Source: Erigeron canadensis | Taxonomy: Eukaryota > Streptophyta > Magnoliopsida > Asterales > Asteraceae | Assembly (NCBI RefSeq): GCF_010389155.1 | Contig: NC_057767.1 | Location: forward strand, 22,641,723-22,705,722 | Direction of reading: 5' to 3' | DNA length: 64,000 nt | Shown here: positions 35,803 to 48,002 of the stretch, piece after piece | Layout: each line of letters begins with the position of its first letter | Numbering within the stretch: position 1 is the stretch's first letter | Notes under the pieces: generated by a model | What the model saw: the letters and a program-made list of their open reading frames with translations, nothing else | The model's database searches: none | Told to the model about the DNA's origin: nothing | Position numbers and translations under genes: made by a program

Positions 35803-36840
35803 GGATCCAAAAAGGGTAAAAAAGAAACACCACCCCCAAAAGTAATCGGGGTTGTTTTGTTAACTATCCGCAACAATATTCCTAACCCCTCTCGAATCAA
35901 TACCATCCCTTCCAAATCAACAAATTTCTCAATCATCATCTTCTTACATTCCACAACCCGCTTCTCCACATTACGGGTATAATATGGGTTTCCTTCCGCC
36001 GAATGCCCAACACTACAACGTTACAAGGACCGCCCACTTCACACCAATGAGGGCCGATGATGAGGACTTTCTCGACGAGTTTGTAACCGAAACTCAAGAA
36101 CAAGAACCAACGGATATACTTATGCCATTGTTATTAATAGTGTTTAATTTTTTTTTATCAGATATATACTTATTAATAATGTTATCTACGTAATAATTTA
36201 TAATTATATACTTATTTATATACTTTTTTAAATTATACACTTGTTTAAGTACTTTTATCAATTTTGAGGAAACGTGTCAAGTGTAGTGGGTGCAACGATT
36301 TGGACATTATAAAATGGCCATGAAATACAAATGAAATACTACAAGAAGCGAACCAAGAAAGATTTTGGCCATATCCATATGGTGGCATGGGAGGCCCTGA
36401 AGACTCAACACAAATGGATTGAGCAAAGTTGTTTTCATGATATTTTGGCGGTTGCGGGATGTTTGGCTAGTGGTTCTACAAAAAGGAAGTCGGGGAGTAT
36501 GAATCGGGTAGTAAAGACAACATCCTTTCCGACATGAATAAAGACTCCTGCCCTCCCATTGAATCAAGAAAGTCGAAAAAGAAGCAACCCGCATCCCCTT
36601 CCTCTCATGACGTTGTGGCTGATGACATTAGCACCTACACACCAAAAGTGTGAATATATGGTGCTAAAACGCGAGAAGGGCCAATTGGCAGTTAAGTTTT
36701 GGGCTACACAACTTGACGCGACGAAGTCGAAGGTTCGATAACACGATTTGAAGTTTTTCAAGGACTCGCATGATCACATTGCCGATCTTGTTATGTTGGA
36801 CCTCATTCTTATCGAAAAACATGAACTCACCAGTAATTAC
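35803..36840 (+). pseudogene. PIF/Harbinger ORF1-like (NAM-associated C-terminal domain) remnant
   Basis: ATG at 35803 opens MDPKRVKKK but stops after 14 codons. In other frames are SSSYIPQPASPHYGYNMGF and DDEDFLDEFV (35940-36090), then a Lys-rich segment around 36520-36735 with ESRKSKKKQP, LKREKGQLAVKFWATQ and LKFFKDSHDHI. This order (Ser/Pro-rich start, acidic patch, KK-rich linker, helix ending in a DLKFF-like motif) is that of plant Myb/NAM-associated proteins that accompany PIF/Harbinger transposases. Several frameshifts and stops make it a pseudogene. Assignment is from memory of the family. Confidence 0.45.
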
Positions 36841-37199
36841 ATATGGACATGACTTCTTATTTTTTAGGAATTGTTAGGATGTTTTTTTAGTATTTCACTT
36901 TTTTTTTTTTATTTTAATATTGTTAAGTATTTAGGAAAATTTTTTTTTCAAAAGTATTGTAATGTTTATCTTTAGTTTTTAATGAAATGTTTTATGTTTT
37001 AGTTTATATAGTTTTTAAATTATATAGTATTGAAAATAAATGAAATAAAAATAATGCAGTGAAGATTTGAGGAAATTTGGTGAAAACGATGCTAATGTTT
37101 TGGGGAAGTTTAGTGAAGTTTGAAGAAAATTAAAGTGAAATGATGAGGTGAAGATTTGAAAAAGTTTGAGGTTAGTAAAACCATTCGCTCCCCTATATA

Positions 37200-38185
37200 C
37201 ACAAGTACACAACCAGAGGCGGTGTCGGATGGGGCAAAATTTAAAAATCTGTGAAATAAAAATATAAAAAAGGTCAAAATGTTAAAAACCTATAAAAAAA
37301 TTTTAAAATCGATGAAAAATTTGAAAATAAATAGAAAAAATCTAAATTTTGAGGGGAACATTTGTCTCTTTTGCCCCTCATGTGATACCGCCCCTGTACA
37401 CAACCTAACTTAAATCACACCGTCACACCCCAATCTATTTTGATTTATTTAAATGTTTGGTGTACATTTTTCATATCAATTATTTTCATGAAACTTAGAA
37501 CTTCACCACTTCAAAAATCTACATTTTTCTCATTGATTATATGACTTGTTTTTGACTTCATATGTGAGCCATAAAGTTTTTGTTATGGGTTATGGATCTA
37601 TAACTATATATGTACATTGTATAATGACAAATGATGACTTATTCTTGCTTCTAATCTCCTAATTTTTAAATCTTGGATCCCGTTGCAACAAAATTCTTTA
37701 AAAGGACATATTAAAACGAGATCAGGGTGCTTGCATGTTACGACAAAGTGACTCATGCACAAATTGCAATAGGAAAGATTATCATAGATAAAAATAACAA
37801 TAGTTTGTTGTTCTAAAGAGAAAAATAAGTAAATAAATAAATAACAATAGTTTATTATTCATATTATATAATAAAAATTATATTTAATACCTATGGACCA
37901 GGGGCAAGAAATGGAGTTATCATGATTGTTGCTTGAATTTCGAAACCAATGTCGACAGAAGCAAGCAATACTAAAGTTTAAATGTTTCATGAACTTCTTT
38001 TTCTTGGAATAGAGTTATATGATGTCTTAGACTACTCAACATTGTCTCTGTTTGTGGTCTTATGAGATCGTCTTTCACCATCGAGTTAGTTTATGTAGTA
38101 AAACTTTATTCGTTAGTTATTAAAAAGAACTATTTATGTTGCGTCATTTTATTAAGATAGCCAAAAGTAATATTACACATCTTTT
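37200..38185. other. intergenic DNA
   Basis: AT-rich. CTCACATAAA-type and AAAAATTT runs only; no gene or bounded element is supported. Confidence 0.45.
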
Positions 38186-38452
38186 GGGTATGTTTGGCAC
38201 AAATGTTTGGAGTTAGGGTGTGGTCATGGGCTTGGAGCTGGAGCTTAGAAATGGGGCTAGGAGTTGAGGCTTCTATTTAAACCTTTCTTCCACTAGCTTT
38301 TATTTTAAAGACCTTTTGGAACTTTTAGGGGCTTTTTGGTCTGAGCCTTTTGATTTAAATTGTATATCCAAATAGGGCTAGCTTTTTGATGGAGTTTCAT
38401 TTTAAAAACTCGGGGCTTTTAAGCTCTAAAAGCCCTCTACCAAACAGACTTT
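38186..38452. mobile_element. possible MITE-like element
   Basis: The left end reads GGGTATGTTTGGCAC and the right end CTACCAAACAGAC, giving short imperfect inverted termini (GTTTGG/CCAAAC). The flanks CTTTTG and CTTTTTG could be target copies. The interior is G-rich (GGGGCTAGG, GGGGCTTTT) with self-complementary AGCTCTAAAAGCC phrases. Class uncertain (hAT-like is one option). Confidence 0.3.
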
Positions 38453-38461
38453 TTGACTCTA

Positions 38462-38767
38462 TCTATACTTCTATATCTATACTATATTATAAAAAAAATA
38501 GTTTCTTCTTTTTAGAAACGTTGAAATTTGTGTAACATTTACACATAATACCCCTTAAATACTTTTATCTCCACTATCTCTTAACATTAGTAATTAAATT
38601 ACACTATCAACAATTATCTTTCAAAATATCTCCATTAACCCTTTAAATCAATTACTTTTACATCAATAATTTACGCCACATGACACCGCCTCCGCCACCA
38701 ACAGTTGCCCCCACTATCACACCATCATCGCGACCACCACCACCGCATTGCGTGGGTAATGTGCTAG
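38462..38767 (+). mobile_element. non-autonomous Helitron with canonical ends
   Basis: 306 bp with A before TCTATACTTCTATATCTATA at the left and CTAG followed by T at the right, as rolling-circle Helitrons require. A CACCGCC/CCACCACC-rich tract and an imperfect hairpin (CACCGCATTGCGTG) lie just inside the 3' end. No coding. This is the best-preserved copy of the family in the window and the reference for the others. Confidence 0.75.
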
Positions 38768-40264
38768 TATATGATAATTAAAAAACACTTTTCCAATTAT
38801 GGACTTAACAAATCTTGCACGGTTAAAATGTCATTTTTTGAGAGAATCATCGACATATAAAATCATTATAATTCGCTGACTATTCTATAAACGAAGGGCT
38901 TGTCATTTCTTTTGTTAAAAATCCAAATTTCCTGATCAACCCGACTACCCATCAAAGTAGAGAATCTAGCTTTGAATGTTTTCTTCAATCCATAAGGCTG
39001 CTCTTAGTGACGACAAGATCGTTTGCTCGTCATTTTGTCACATTAGCGTTATGTCATTGCTAAACTGGCACACTCTATAACACCACCCTATCACATCCAT
39101 CATTACATTATATTACACACATACATATTAAATTATAATTATATATCCATATAAAAACATACCTGTCCAAAACTGATTTCATCAATTAAGCGATGCACTA
39201 TCACTTTTTTCTTAAAAAAAAAAAGAAAACTGAGAAAGACGAAGTGGTGTCAATGGTATCCCTTTAGTGACATAGTCGACAAGCAAATAACTCACATGGG
39301 AGAGCCGTGTTATGGGTGACCTTATTGCACGGTTCAGCTGACAAGACCGTTGGGACGAGCCTAAATTAACTTTTCACGATATGTAAAACCTTTTATATCA
39401 ACATTAAATTTGAGAAGTAAATAGCACACGCTTAAGTTTTCAAATATATATATATATACTAAATGTTCTTTTAATGGAAGTAGAAAGAAAAGACACAACT
39501 TAAACATTTAACATTGTGTAAAACTTATTTATAGCATAGAAAACAAAATTGAAATCAATGGTCCCCATAAAGTTGCACCAGAGATGCATAAAGATAGCAC
39601 ATTAGCACCCACAGAACTTGTAAACATTTCCATTGTGTATTGTCCTTATCAAATTGTAACATTTGGTTCAACACAATTTAAGAGTTTGTAAGTATATTCC
39701 CCAAACACAGATGACAACTTTCATAATAAAAGAGCCTAGGTGAAAATCAACGGTCATTACTTGTATTCATAATTGGCAGTTCGATCAGGATTGTAGATGT
39801 TGTATTCCCTCCAAATATTCTTGCCTTTCAACGTGACAAGATCACGATCCATACCATGTATGTTCAAATGTAACGCTATCTCAAACAAAACATAGAAAAC
39901 ACAAAAATTAAAAATAAGACCCCCAAAAAATATGGGTACAAGTTCATGTGAGCATTTACTTGTGTGAGAAAAGACGACCAACAACTATTCAAGCGTGACA
40001 AAAAGATTGTTGTATAACTTGAAAATAGGATTCAAATCACATATGAAACTTGTCACAATCTATGTATATACACTATTAATGGTATAGGTACTTTCTGACA
40101 TAATATAAGCAATCATTAAAGGCTAGCCAGCTAGGACCATACAGCTGAAATTCAGCACATCCCATGCCCTACAGTATGGGTATAGTTACCAAGGTTTTAG
40201 TCAAGTGAAAGGGTACAAGCGAGAAATTTTGTTTCGGATAGTTGAAAGTAAAGGTTCAGATGTT
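38768..40264. other. intergenic DNA downstream of the SEC12-like gene
   Basis: AT-rich with a (TA)n run near 39447-39460. An open minus-strand segment at 39984-39757 is listed separately. No other gene is seen. Confidence 0.45.
39757..39984 (-). other. unassigned open frame, possible terminal exon or gene fragment
   Basis: The C-terminal 40 residues after a possible acceptor near 39883 look protein-like (LHLNIHGMDRDL, KGKNIWREYNIYNPDRTANY) and end at TAA. I do not recognise the family. No upstream exons were identified between here and the SEC12-like gene, so a pseudogene fragment is as likely as an exon. Confidence 0.25.
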
Positions 40265-43200
40265 CTAGATAAGAAAGCCTTCAGTTCTGGCATAATATAA
40301 TGCTGCTGCAAGTAAGATGAATAACAATATGATCCAGTAGTTAAATCCTGCAATCAAAAAAAATGTAAAGGTCAATAAAACAGAATCAGTGGTTGATATT
40401 AGAATTATCATTCAAGCATGAAATTAAATCAACTTGCTAAAAAACTGAGCCCAAAATTCTTAGCCCTAAGAATGGGTAAAAATGACATTTAACGTCAGAG
40501 TTGGACACTTTTAAATGTTTGAGCTCTCAAATAACATGTGGTGTATTGAGATGTCATGCAGCAGCTCAGAAGAGAATGGGTTGATCTGGGAATGAGTCAA
40601 CACATGTCTCATGCTCATGGAAAATTTCTACTTAACTCAAGAAGCATACATCAGACTCTATTCTGCCAGCTCACGTGAGAATGATTGATCCGACTAACGT
40701 TTTATCATGGATCAAACCAGAAAACTGAAATAAAAATACCCTAACATTCAGGCAATGGTTATTGATAATTGTTCCATGTGATGCCTACTTTGTCGGTATC
40801 GAATTATCGATTCCTGATGCATCTACTGTCCTATACATTTTGACTCCGGTTAAAAAATGACAAAGAGAGCAAAGAGAAATGTACCCTTTTCCTTAATTTC
40901 TTCAAACTGGGTCACCCTTGCACTTGAATCCAGAGATGCAGATGTCAACGCTCTGCAGCAAAACAAGTTTCATCAAGATATGGTATCGAAAAAGCACACG
41001 TAAGCTACAAAAACAGAATTAGAGAAAGGGAATAAACGGCGAACCTTGCATCTTGTGAGAATGCTAGGGTTGTTACAAGGCCCAGATGTGCCTTCTTGAC
41101 TACTGTCTGCACCTTCATATTGCTAGCACTCAAAATAAGTATGTCTCCCTGGATTGTACCACTGTCAAAATAAATATAAAATAAACGAGTAAATATAGAG
41201 AAGCTCTATGAAATGTACCAGCCATGTTATGAGCTTAACAATTGAGTTATCTTTTCCAGAAATATAAGAGTATCATGCACTAGATATTACATTACACTTA
41301 AAGGCAAAATTGTCGTAACATCCTCTACGAAAGCATTTTAAGAATACACCCTTGGGAAGAAAACTGAAAAAGCCCTTGGGTCGAACCATGAATCTATTTT
41401 TATATGAATAAGATATTAATTGCATAAGAAATGATATTAACAGGTAAATAAATGAGGTTTTCCATGTTTAGGTTCAGGGAGGGCGAGTCTTTTGAATCAA
41501 ATATACATGGCCTAACTAAGGTATCGCGTGGCCGTTTCCGAACCCTTCCCTAGCCACCCACAATGTTGTGCTTAGCAGTGTTCAAATTTAAGACCACTTA
41601 TGAAGATCCCAAGATGTTAACCACTAGGCACATTGGAGGTGGTTGCATAAGTAATTAACTAATTATACAAGTAGCTGTTAATTCCTGACAAAGATCAAAG
41701 AAATTAGCATTTAACATTGTGTATCTAAACATTACGTTTCTTTTTATAGGTATCACAAATCATTTCTGGTTATTTAATGGCTCCTGGAGTCTTAAGACTG
41801 ACAGCTTATAAATATTAAAATTATAGAAACCAATTCCTCATTAGGCACACAATAATAAGAAAATCGGCCCTTACATGGCAAGAAATTTCCCATCATCTGA
41901 TACATTAAAGGCAGAAATGGGATCTCGAACAATATGTTTTGAACTTATCCGCTTCCATGATGTGGTGTTCCACTTCACAATACTTCCACCCCGATCTATC
42001 AAGGTTGTAAATTGTATACATGATTAGTTAACTAGACCCAAAATATTATATAAAGATGATAATAATCAGGTACCACAACTAACAGAAAATAGAAAGGGAA
42101 ATAAAAAATGAGGGTGGATCAGTGGATGTATAAGGACAGGGTCACAAACCTCGCATTGCAGTGACATATAGAACGGGATCATTCACACTGTTTTGTGAAA
42201 ACCTACAAAATCCGAAAACCTCATCCTGGAAATGCCAAGTAGATGCATTTAGTTTTTTGGCATATGTTATCGATAATGAGTTATAAACTTACATTCTGAT
42301 TGTGGCCCAAATAATACAAAGCTACTATATTTTAAAACATGCCTCAAAAATATAAATTAAACTAATAGAACACTTCATACTACTCTACTATGATCTAAAT
42401 TGGATGTTTGCTAGACACAGTAACACCTAACCAGATGCGAACAAAGCGCATTAATATGAAAACGTAATAATATAAATCTTCAATCTGGCCCTTCATTTCA
42501 TCAACATCAATATAAAGCGGAAAACAACATTGAAGACCCATAATAACATATAGTATAAGAATTGGAAAAGGCAAACTGAAAAGATTGAGCAGGATGGGTA
42601 ACAGGTGAAATTCAGCCTCAAACAGGTCAGTCCGAACAGCAAGACTTATACATGATTGCAAAACAATATAAAAATTACATTAATAAAGCAACCTAGCAGG
42701 TTTTTAGCATTAGAATACAATGTGGATGACTTTCAATCCGTATAGCTTATTTCCTTTCACATTAAAGCTTGACCCATCGGAGAATCGCCCCATTAGAGGG
42801 TAAATTGATCAGAATTGCCACCTCTAATCAGAATATATAAAGCTAAGAAAAACTTATAGCAACGCTAGCAAAAGTGCATAAAACTTAAAAGCTTCCAAGC
42901 TAATATGATGAGTTCTAATCTAACACATCACCAACTAAACTGTGTGTTCATAGGGCCAAGAGATTGTCATAGATGTGTTCAGAGAAAGTCTTACATTTTC
43001 TTTTGGTAATGAAGCTTTGAGTGTTGATGATGAAATATCCCAAACTCTACCAGGGCCACCACTTCCCACAGATACAAGAAATTTCCCATCAGGGCTACAA
43101 ACGCAGTTTAACAATCAACCAACATCAGTAAGCTTCACCTTTATAAAGGAGTATGTAATAAGCCAACACTTATGATCATAGACCTGAAATCTAAATTCTT

Positions 43201-44819
43201 GACAGAGGCATGTGCGTCTGGTACATCAACAAGTGATTCCATACTGGGCCACTTGTATGCCCGCAACTTCCCATCCTGTACTGCACCATAACTCCATAGT
43301 TATAACTTAAGAGCCATATAGTTATTTATAACACAACAATCTTGCAGTAGAATAGAAGTATAGAGCACATGTCAACTACATGTCTACATGTGAAAGATGA
43401 GCCCTACCTCACCACCTAGCGCCAGTAAAGAACCATCACGGCTAAAATTAACTGCCAACTGCTGTCCAATATGTTCCAGGTCGTAAAGGACTTTCTCAGA
43501 CTGCTTTAAGCCTATCGTGAAGACATCTTCTTTCTTGATTCTTTCCCATTCAAACCACCTATAAACCAAAACTTAAAAGATTACTGTAAATATACATATT
43601 AAGCTAATCAACACACATTGGTTGAATACAACTTAACAAACTAATCATATCAGTAAACCAATATTCTAAATCTCTTAACTTGATTAAAGAATCCAGATTT
43701 ATTCATCATACATTTAGGAAACCTTAAGTGGTATTAACTACCTGCAACTCTTTGGCAATGAGCATATGACACCCTCGCCTGCTGGATGAACAGCCATCCT
43801 ATAAGGAAGATCATCACCAGTTTCGAACTTGCTTACCTGTGATAAGGATTCATAAAAAAGATGAAGCAAGGAAAAAGCTTGTTTCTGGAGAACCAACTTC
43901 AAACAGTAAAATACAGAGCCATTTAAGAGAAGCAAGTTATTTTCCTGTAGACAAACCAATCTGTACAGGATTACTGGTGTATTTAGCAGTTAACAGGAGC
44001 TAACCACAGTACTTTATTGGTCCATCTAATGTGATTTTGCTCTTTAGGAATCCTAGTATGATTGCAATGTTATTTTCGATTTTCTATTCCAAGAAAAACA
44101 TCTCTACATGGTTTTAATACCTCATTTGAATTCCTCAATTATTCAGTTGTGTAAAACTAATATCTTCAACTGAATAAATAGATACTGTTGGACATATTGA
44201 ATTCTTTCTTTGGTTACATATAAACTATTGTCGTATTTTCTCACAACTGATATAGACCCAAAGCTTGCATCAGGTAAAATGTTTATAAATCTCACCTGTT
44301 AGTTCTTAAAAAGGTTGGCTACATAATCCATGAGCGTTTCCAAGAATTAGCAGTGCTAAAAATTGGTTATGTGATTAAATATTCTTCCTTGAAAAGTAAA
44401 AATCTTGATAAAGATTTTACAATATTAAGGTGATTCACATAATCACCTTATGTTGATTTATTAATATTTCAATCATACAAATTCCAATACCTAAAGAATG
44501 ATTTGAGAAGTACACCATTCTTGTATTCAATGTGACACATGTCATGCTGTGCAGCAAATCAGCAATATATATAGATATGTTTAACAACCATGAAAGTCAT
44601 GTGTCTTAACACACGAAAATGAAATTCCAACATACAGCTACTATGGTACTTTCTTTAATAAAAATTATGTGTTGCTTTTTCTAGTTCCCATGGATAAGAG
44701 TATAAGACAATAGTACAATACCATATGATGTAACTAGTACTTATCAGATATGCCAATTCAACCAACATACACAAATGCACAAAAATTCTAGGTGTCAAAT
44801 CCATTTTTCCATATTCAAC

Positions 44820-44854
<35 letters not shown>

Positions 44855-46550
44855 AATTGACTTGGAGGAACCATGAGAACCTTTAAATTATAACTTGATG
44901 TTCATATGTGAATTTTATATGTGAACAAAGTCATTCACATATGAATGGATCAAGTTGTACTTAATATAATTATGTTCATATGTGAATACTTCTCACATGA
45001 ACCTTACCCTACATATATATATATATATATATATAAAATTTTTTAGAACGGTATTCTATTCTACTCCTACTCCTAAATTACACGCATGCTTGTGATGAAA
45101 CCCAAGACTCTCGAAAAAACCCCTATTAGTTTCTAGTCTGGTGGCATTACCCTCCAATCCCATAGCCGTGAATTTCACGCGAATCAACAAACTATCACAT
45201 TTGTAGGTTAATTAGTATCTTATGAACGAAGACCAAGAACTATCATTATGTCATGTGACCAATTTAAAGAGCCTTGACTATGTAACAGCTCTCTAATTGC
45301 CATCACTATTATGTTGTTATAATGCTAGGTTTGGCATAAAGGACTTCACATATATCCACCACATAAAAAGAAAGCGGATTATTGTTTCATAAACAACCAA
45401 CAGAATCAACATCAACTCCTAGCATGCAAACAATAAATCAAATCAACACTAACTATGATTTGAGCATCTGAAGTCATTACAGATCCTTAGCTACCAGTTG
45501 ACTTTCTAGGTTAAGAATTCTTTAGCAACGGGGGAGTCTACATTTATAATTTATATACTACTACATCATAAAAAAATATCTAGCTGTCAAGTAATTGTTT
45601 AACTTTGAAATAAATAAAACTTCAATTACATTCTTTTGTTTAGTATTTGTAATTCCAAAGCCAAAAACATTTCAAAAGTTCAACTAATCAAAAAAGTTGG
45701 CATCTTGATCTAATTAACAATTTAAAATATAGGATGAGTAATGACCTTCCGGTAAGAACACTTAAAATAAGAACGACGAGAACACTAAAAATTGATGCTT
45801 TTACATCTCAAATTCATCAAATTGATGCATTTGCATCTCAATTAAACACTATTACATGGATCCATCGATGTAGATTTCCATTATATTCCCGAAATCTGAA
45901 TATTCATAAATTTGATGCAGCATTAAGCAAAAGTGTGATCTTCTTGGTTTTGACAGATCAATATGTTGTTAAACACTTGACTAAATAAGTATAAACTACG
46001 TTAATTCTATGGACTTGTAATGCATCAAAATGTAATTTTTGAGCATTCTCACTTTGATTTGTATTTTAAGGACGGATGTATTTGATACAAACCCTTGTAT
46101 CTATATAATCAACAACATATGCATAAATGAGACTCTCTCTCTCTCTCTCTAGATATATGTATATATATATATATAAGTATATAAACACTTGCATCTGTCT
46201 AATGAAAAACATATGCATAAATAAAAGAGACTCACAGGCTGATCGGATAGGGAATTGGAAGCACGATCGAATAGCGAAACGACAAGTGCATTAGGGATTC
46301 CACTACGACCTTCACCACCACCACCACCAAATATCACATACTCACTTCCCTTATTACATCCCTCATTCTCTTCTTCATAATTCTCTTGATTATTATTATT
46401 TATTTGTTTTTGTTGTTGTGTGGATCTGAAAACATTATGAGGAACAAAAGAAGCACCATAAAAAGGTACTCCATATTTCTTATAATTCCCCATTGTTATC
46501 TCTCCACCTCCCCCATCACTATTCTTCTTATTATTATTCTTTTTTCCCAT
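40265..46550 (-). CDS. SEC12-like WD-repeat protein with C-terminal membrane anchor
   Basis: Exons in reading order are 46550-46236, 43836-43742, 43558-43408, 43275-43184, 43094-42995, 42225-42150, 41995-41875, 41161-41045, 40952-40885 and 40347-40265. They total 1218 nt (405 aa) with GT-AG junctions and no frame break. The start MGKKNN is followed by a Gly/Asn-rich region, then KYGVPFYGASFVPHNV and GGGGGEGRSGIPNAL, the glycine-rich loop typical of SEC12/PREB proteins. WD-type blades follow (LAVNFSRDGSLLALGGEDG, LDFSPDGKFLVSVG, FNVSDDGKFLA, LAFSQDARALTSASLD). The last exon encodes one hydrophobic segment (YWIILLFILLAAALYYA). SEC12 proteins sit in the ER membrane and activate Sar1 for COPII vesicle budding. 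Closest plant groups by memory are SEC12-like 2 (STL2P) and PHF1. PHF1 has lost exchange activity and helps phosphate transporters leave the ER, so exchange activity here is inferred, not shown. Intron 1 is 2.4 kb. Confidence 0.9.
41465..41650 (-). mobile_element. SINE-like element in an intron of the SEC12-like gene
   Basis: Lies between exons at 41875 and 41161. Minus strand: CCTAGTGGTTAACATCTTGG (A-box-like) and CTTAAATTTGAACACTGC (B-box-like), followed by GGGTGGCTAGGGAAGGGTTCG. Old and degraded; ends not resolved. Confidence 0.4.
44823..45035. repeat. two (TA)n tracts flanking a cluster of TTCATATGTGAA palindromes
   Basis: In intron 1 of the SEC12-like gene. (TA)n runs at 44823-44851 and 45011-45035 bracket about 160 bp containing TTCATATGTGAA (twice), TTCACATATGAA and related half-copies. 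It may be the body of an unclassified foldback element. Confidence 0.5.
46133..46176. repeat. compound microsatellite (TC)n-(TA)n
   Basis: (TC)n at about 46133-46150 followed by (TA)n to about 46176, about 60 bases inside intron 1 of the SEC12-like gene. Confidence 0.7.
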
Positions 46551-47156
46551 TTCAATTTTTTTTTTATTACAAATGTGTACAGATTAATTAATTAGAAATT
46601 GGGAGGATTTAAATTGAAGGTTTTTTGTGCATCAAAATCACAATCAAGGTTTCGGACAGACAGAAAGAGGAATCGAATTCAGGGTGATTATTATTATTAT
46701 AAATTATAAAATTATAAGATGGGATTGAAATTAATATTTTAAAAAATATTTTATACGAGTATATATCAAGCCTTATGAATAAAAGGCCCAGCCCAATACT
46801 AATCGGGTGGCTTGAACGGTTGTACCGTTTACCTCTTCATCTAAGCCCATCCACAAGACTACAACTAGATTAATACCCGGTCGTTGACCAGGTTAAAAAC
46901 AATAAATATATACTTAAAATGTAACTTTATCTTTAACCAGATTTTTTCTAAACGGGTCTGAGTTGAGTTTTTGAGTTATTCGATTGATCCACCAACCCAA
47001 ATAAGTTTTTTATAATTAATTTTTAGAATTAATGTTGACTCATTTGGCCTAAAACTTACCCATTTGACCTAGCAACACACCAATGCACATTACCAAAAGA
47101 CAACTTATTTAACCCAAAAATATTTTATTTGACCGTCAAACCACTTGACCCTAAAT
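46551..47156 (-). promoter_or_regulatory. upstream region of the SEC12-like gene
   Basis: Immediately upstream of the ATG is a T-rich leader on plus (A-rich on minus). TATA-like AT-rich runs (TTATAATTTTATAATTTATA on minus, about 46695-46715) could serve as core promoter. The part beyond 46780 is repeat-like. No precise start site can be given. Confidence 0.3.
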
Positions 47157-47169
47157 AACTCAGTTTGAC

Positions 47170-47990
47170 AATGATAATGATGACGAGCTTCAAGAAAAGG
47201 GTATTGATATCAAATCCTCCTTTGACAATAATAATGATGACGAGCTTCAAGTGTGTTTTATAAGGCGTAAAATTGAGGAGATTCAAGGGCCATCATTTGA
47301 CATCAATTTAACTTGGAACAATTGGGTCCCTAAAAAAGTGAACATCTTGATTTGGCGATCTGTTTTGGATAGGATTGCAAAGAAAGTGGGGTTGCTAAAA
47401 AGAAATATAAACATTGGAAATCATTTGTGTTTGAGTTGTAATTCTGGTTCTAAAACTACCGAGCATGTGTTTATTAAATGTCCCGTGGCAAATGAGATAT
47501 GAAGTAAACTAAGTGTGTGGTGTAATATTTCTCCTATACACGCCTTCTCCCTACAAGACCTAATGGATATTCCAAAAAGATGTGTAAGGGACAATAAGAA
47601 AAAGAAAGCAGTTCATGTTATCATCATGATAGCCTTTTGGTGTATTTGGTCGGCCAGGAATAGGCTTACTTTCAATCACATTAAGTCGTCTCCAGATTAT
47701 GCTATGGCTGAGATCAAGGTGTACTCCTTGTTATGATTATCCTCAATATCTAAAGGGGCGGCTACTAATTTTATCTCGTGCTTGGCTTAGGGGATTTTAT
47801 CTTATTTTTGTTTGGGATGTATATGGTATATTGAGGAGTTGTTGTAGTCTGTGTGCTATTGGATTGTTAGGTCCCTGGGCTACTTGATAGCTGCATAAAA
47901 AGTATTGGTGTTTGTATATTAGATCTTCTAGCATCTTGCTAGTTTGGTCATTGTTTATAATATTTTATCTTTGCCGTTAAAAAAAAAATT
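47170..47990 (+). mobile_element. 5'-truncated LINE with zf-RVT domain
   Basis: The frame from about 47250 gives LTWNNWVPKKVNILIWRSVL, HLCLSCNSGSKTTEHVFIKC and IIMIAFWCIWSARNRLTF. This is the zf-RVT zinc-binding domain at the C terminus of plant L1-type LINE ORF2, with Cys-Cys-His-Cys ligands intact. Stops at 47500 (TGA) and 47734 (TAG) break it. It ends in an A run (47979-47988) and is flanked by AACTCAGTTTGAC (47157-47169) and AACTCAGTTGAC (47991-48002), a near-perfect target duplication typical of LINE insertion. The reverse transcriptase is absent, so it was born truncated. Confidence 0.8.
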
Positions 47991-48002
47991 AACTCAGTTG
48001 AC

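Noticed and set aside
45734..45988. Plus-strand open frame in intron 1 of the SEC12-like gene
   Set aside because: Built from a local ATTGATGCNTTTNCATCTCA duplication; no domain and no splice or promoter signal.
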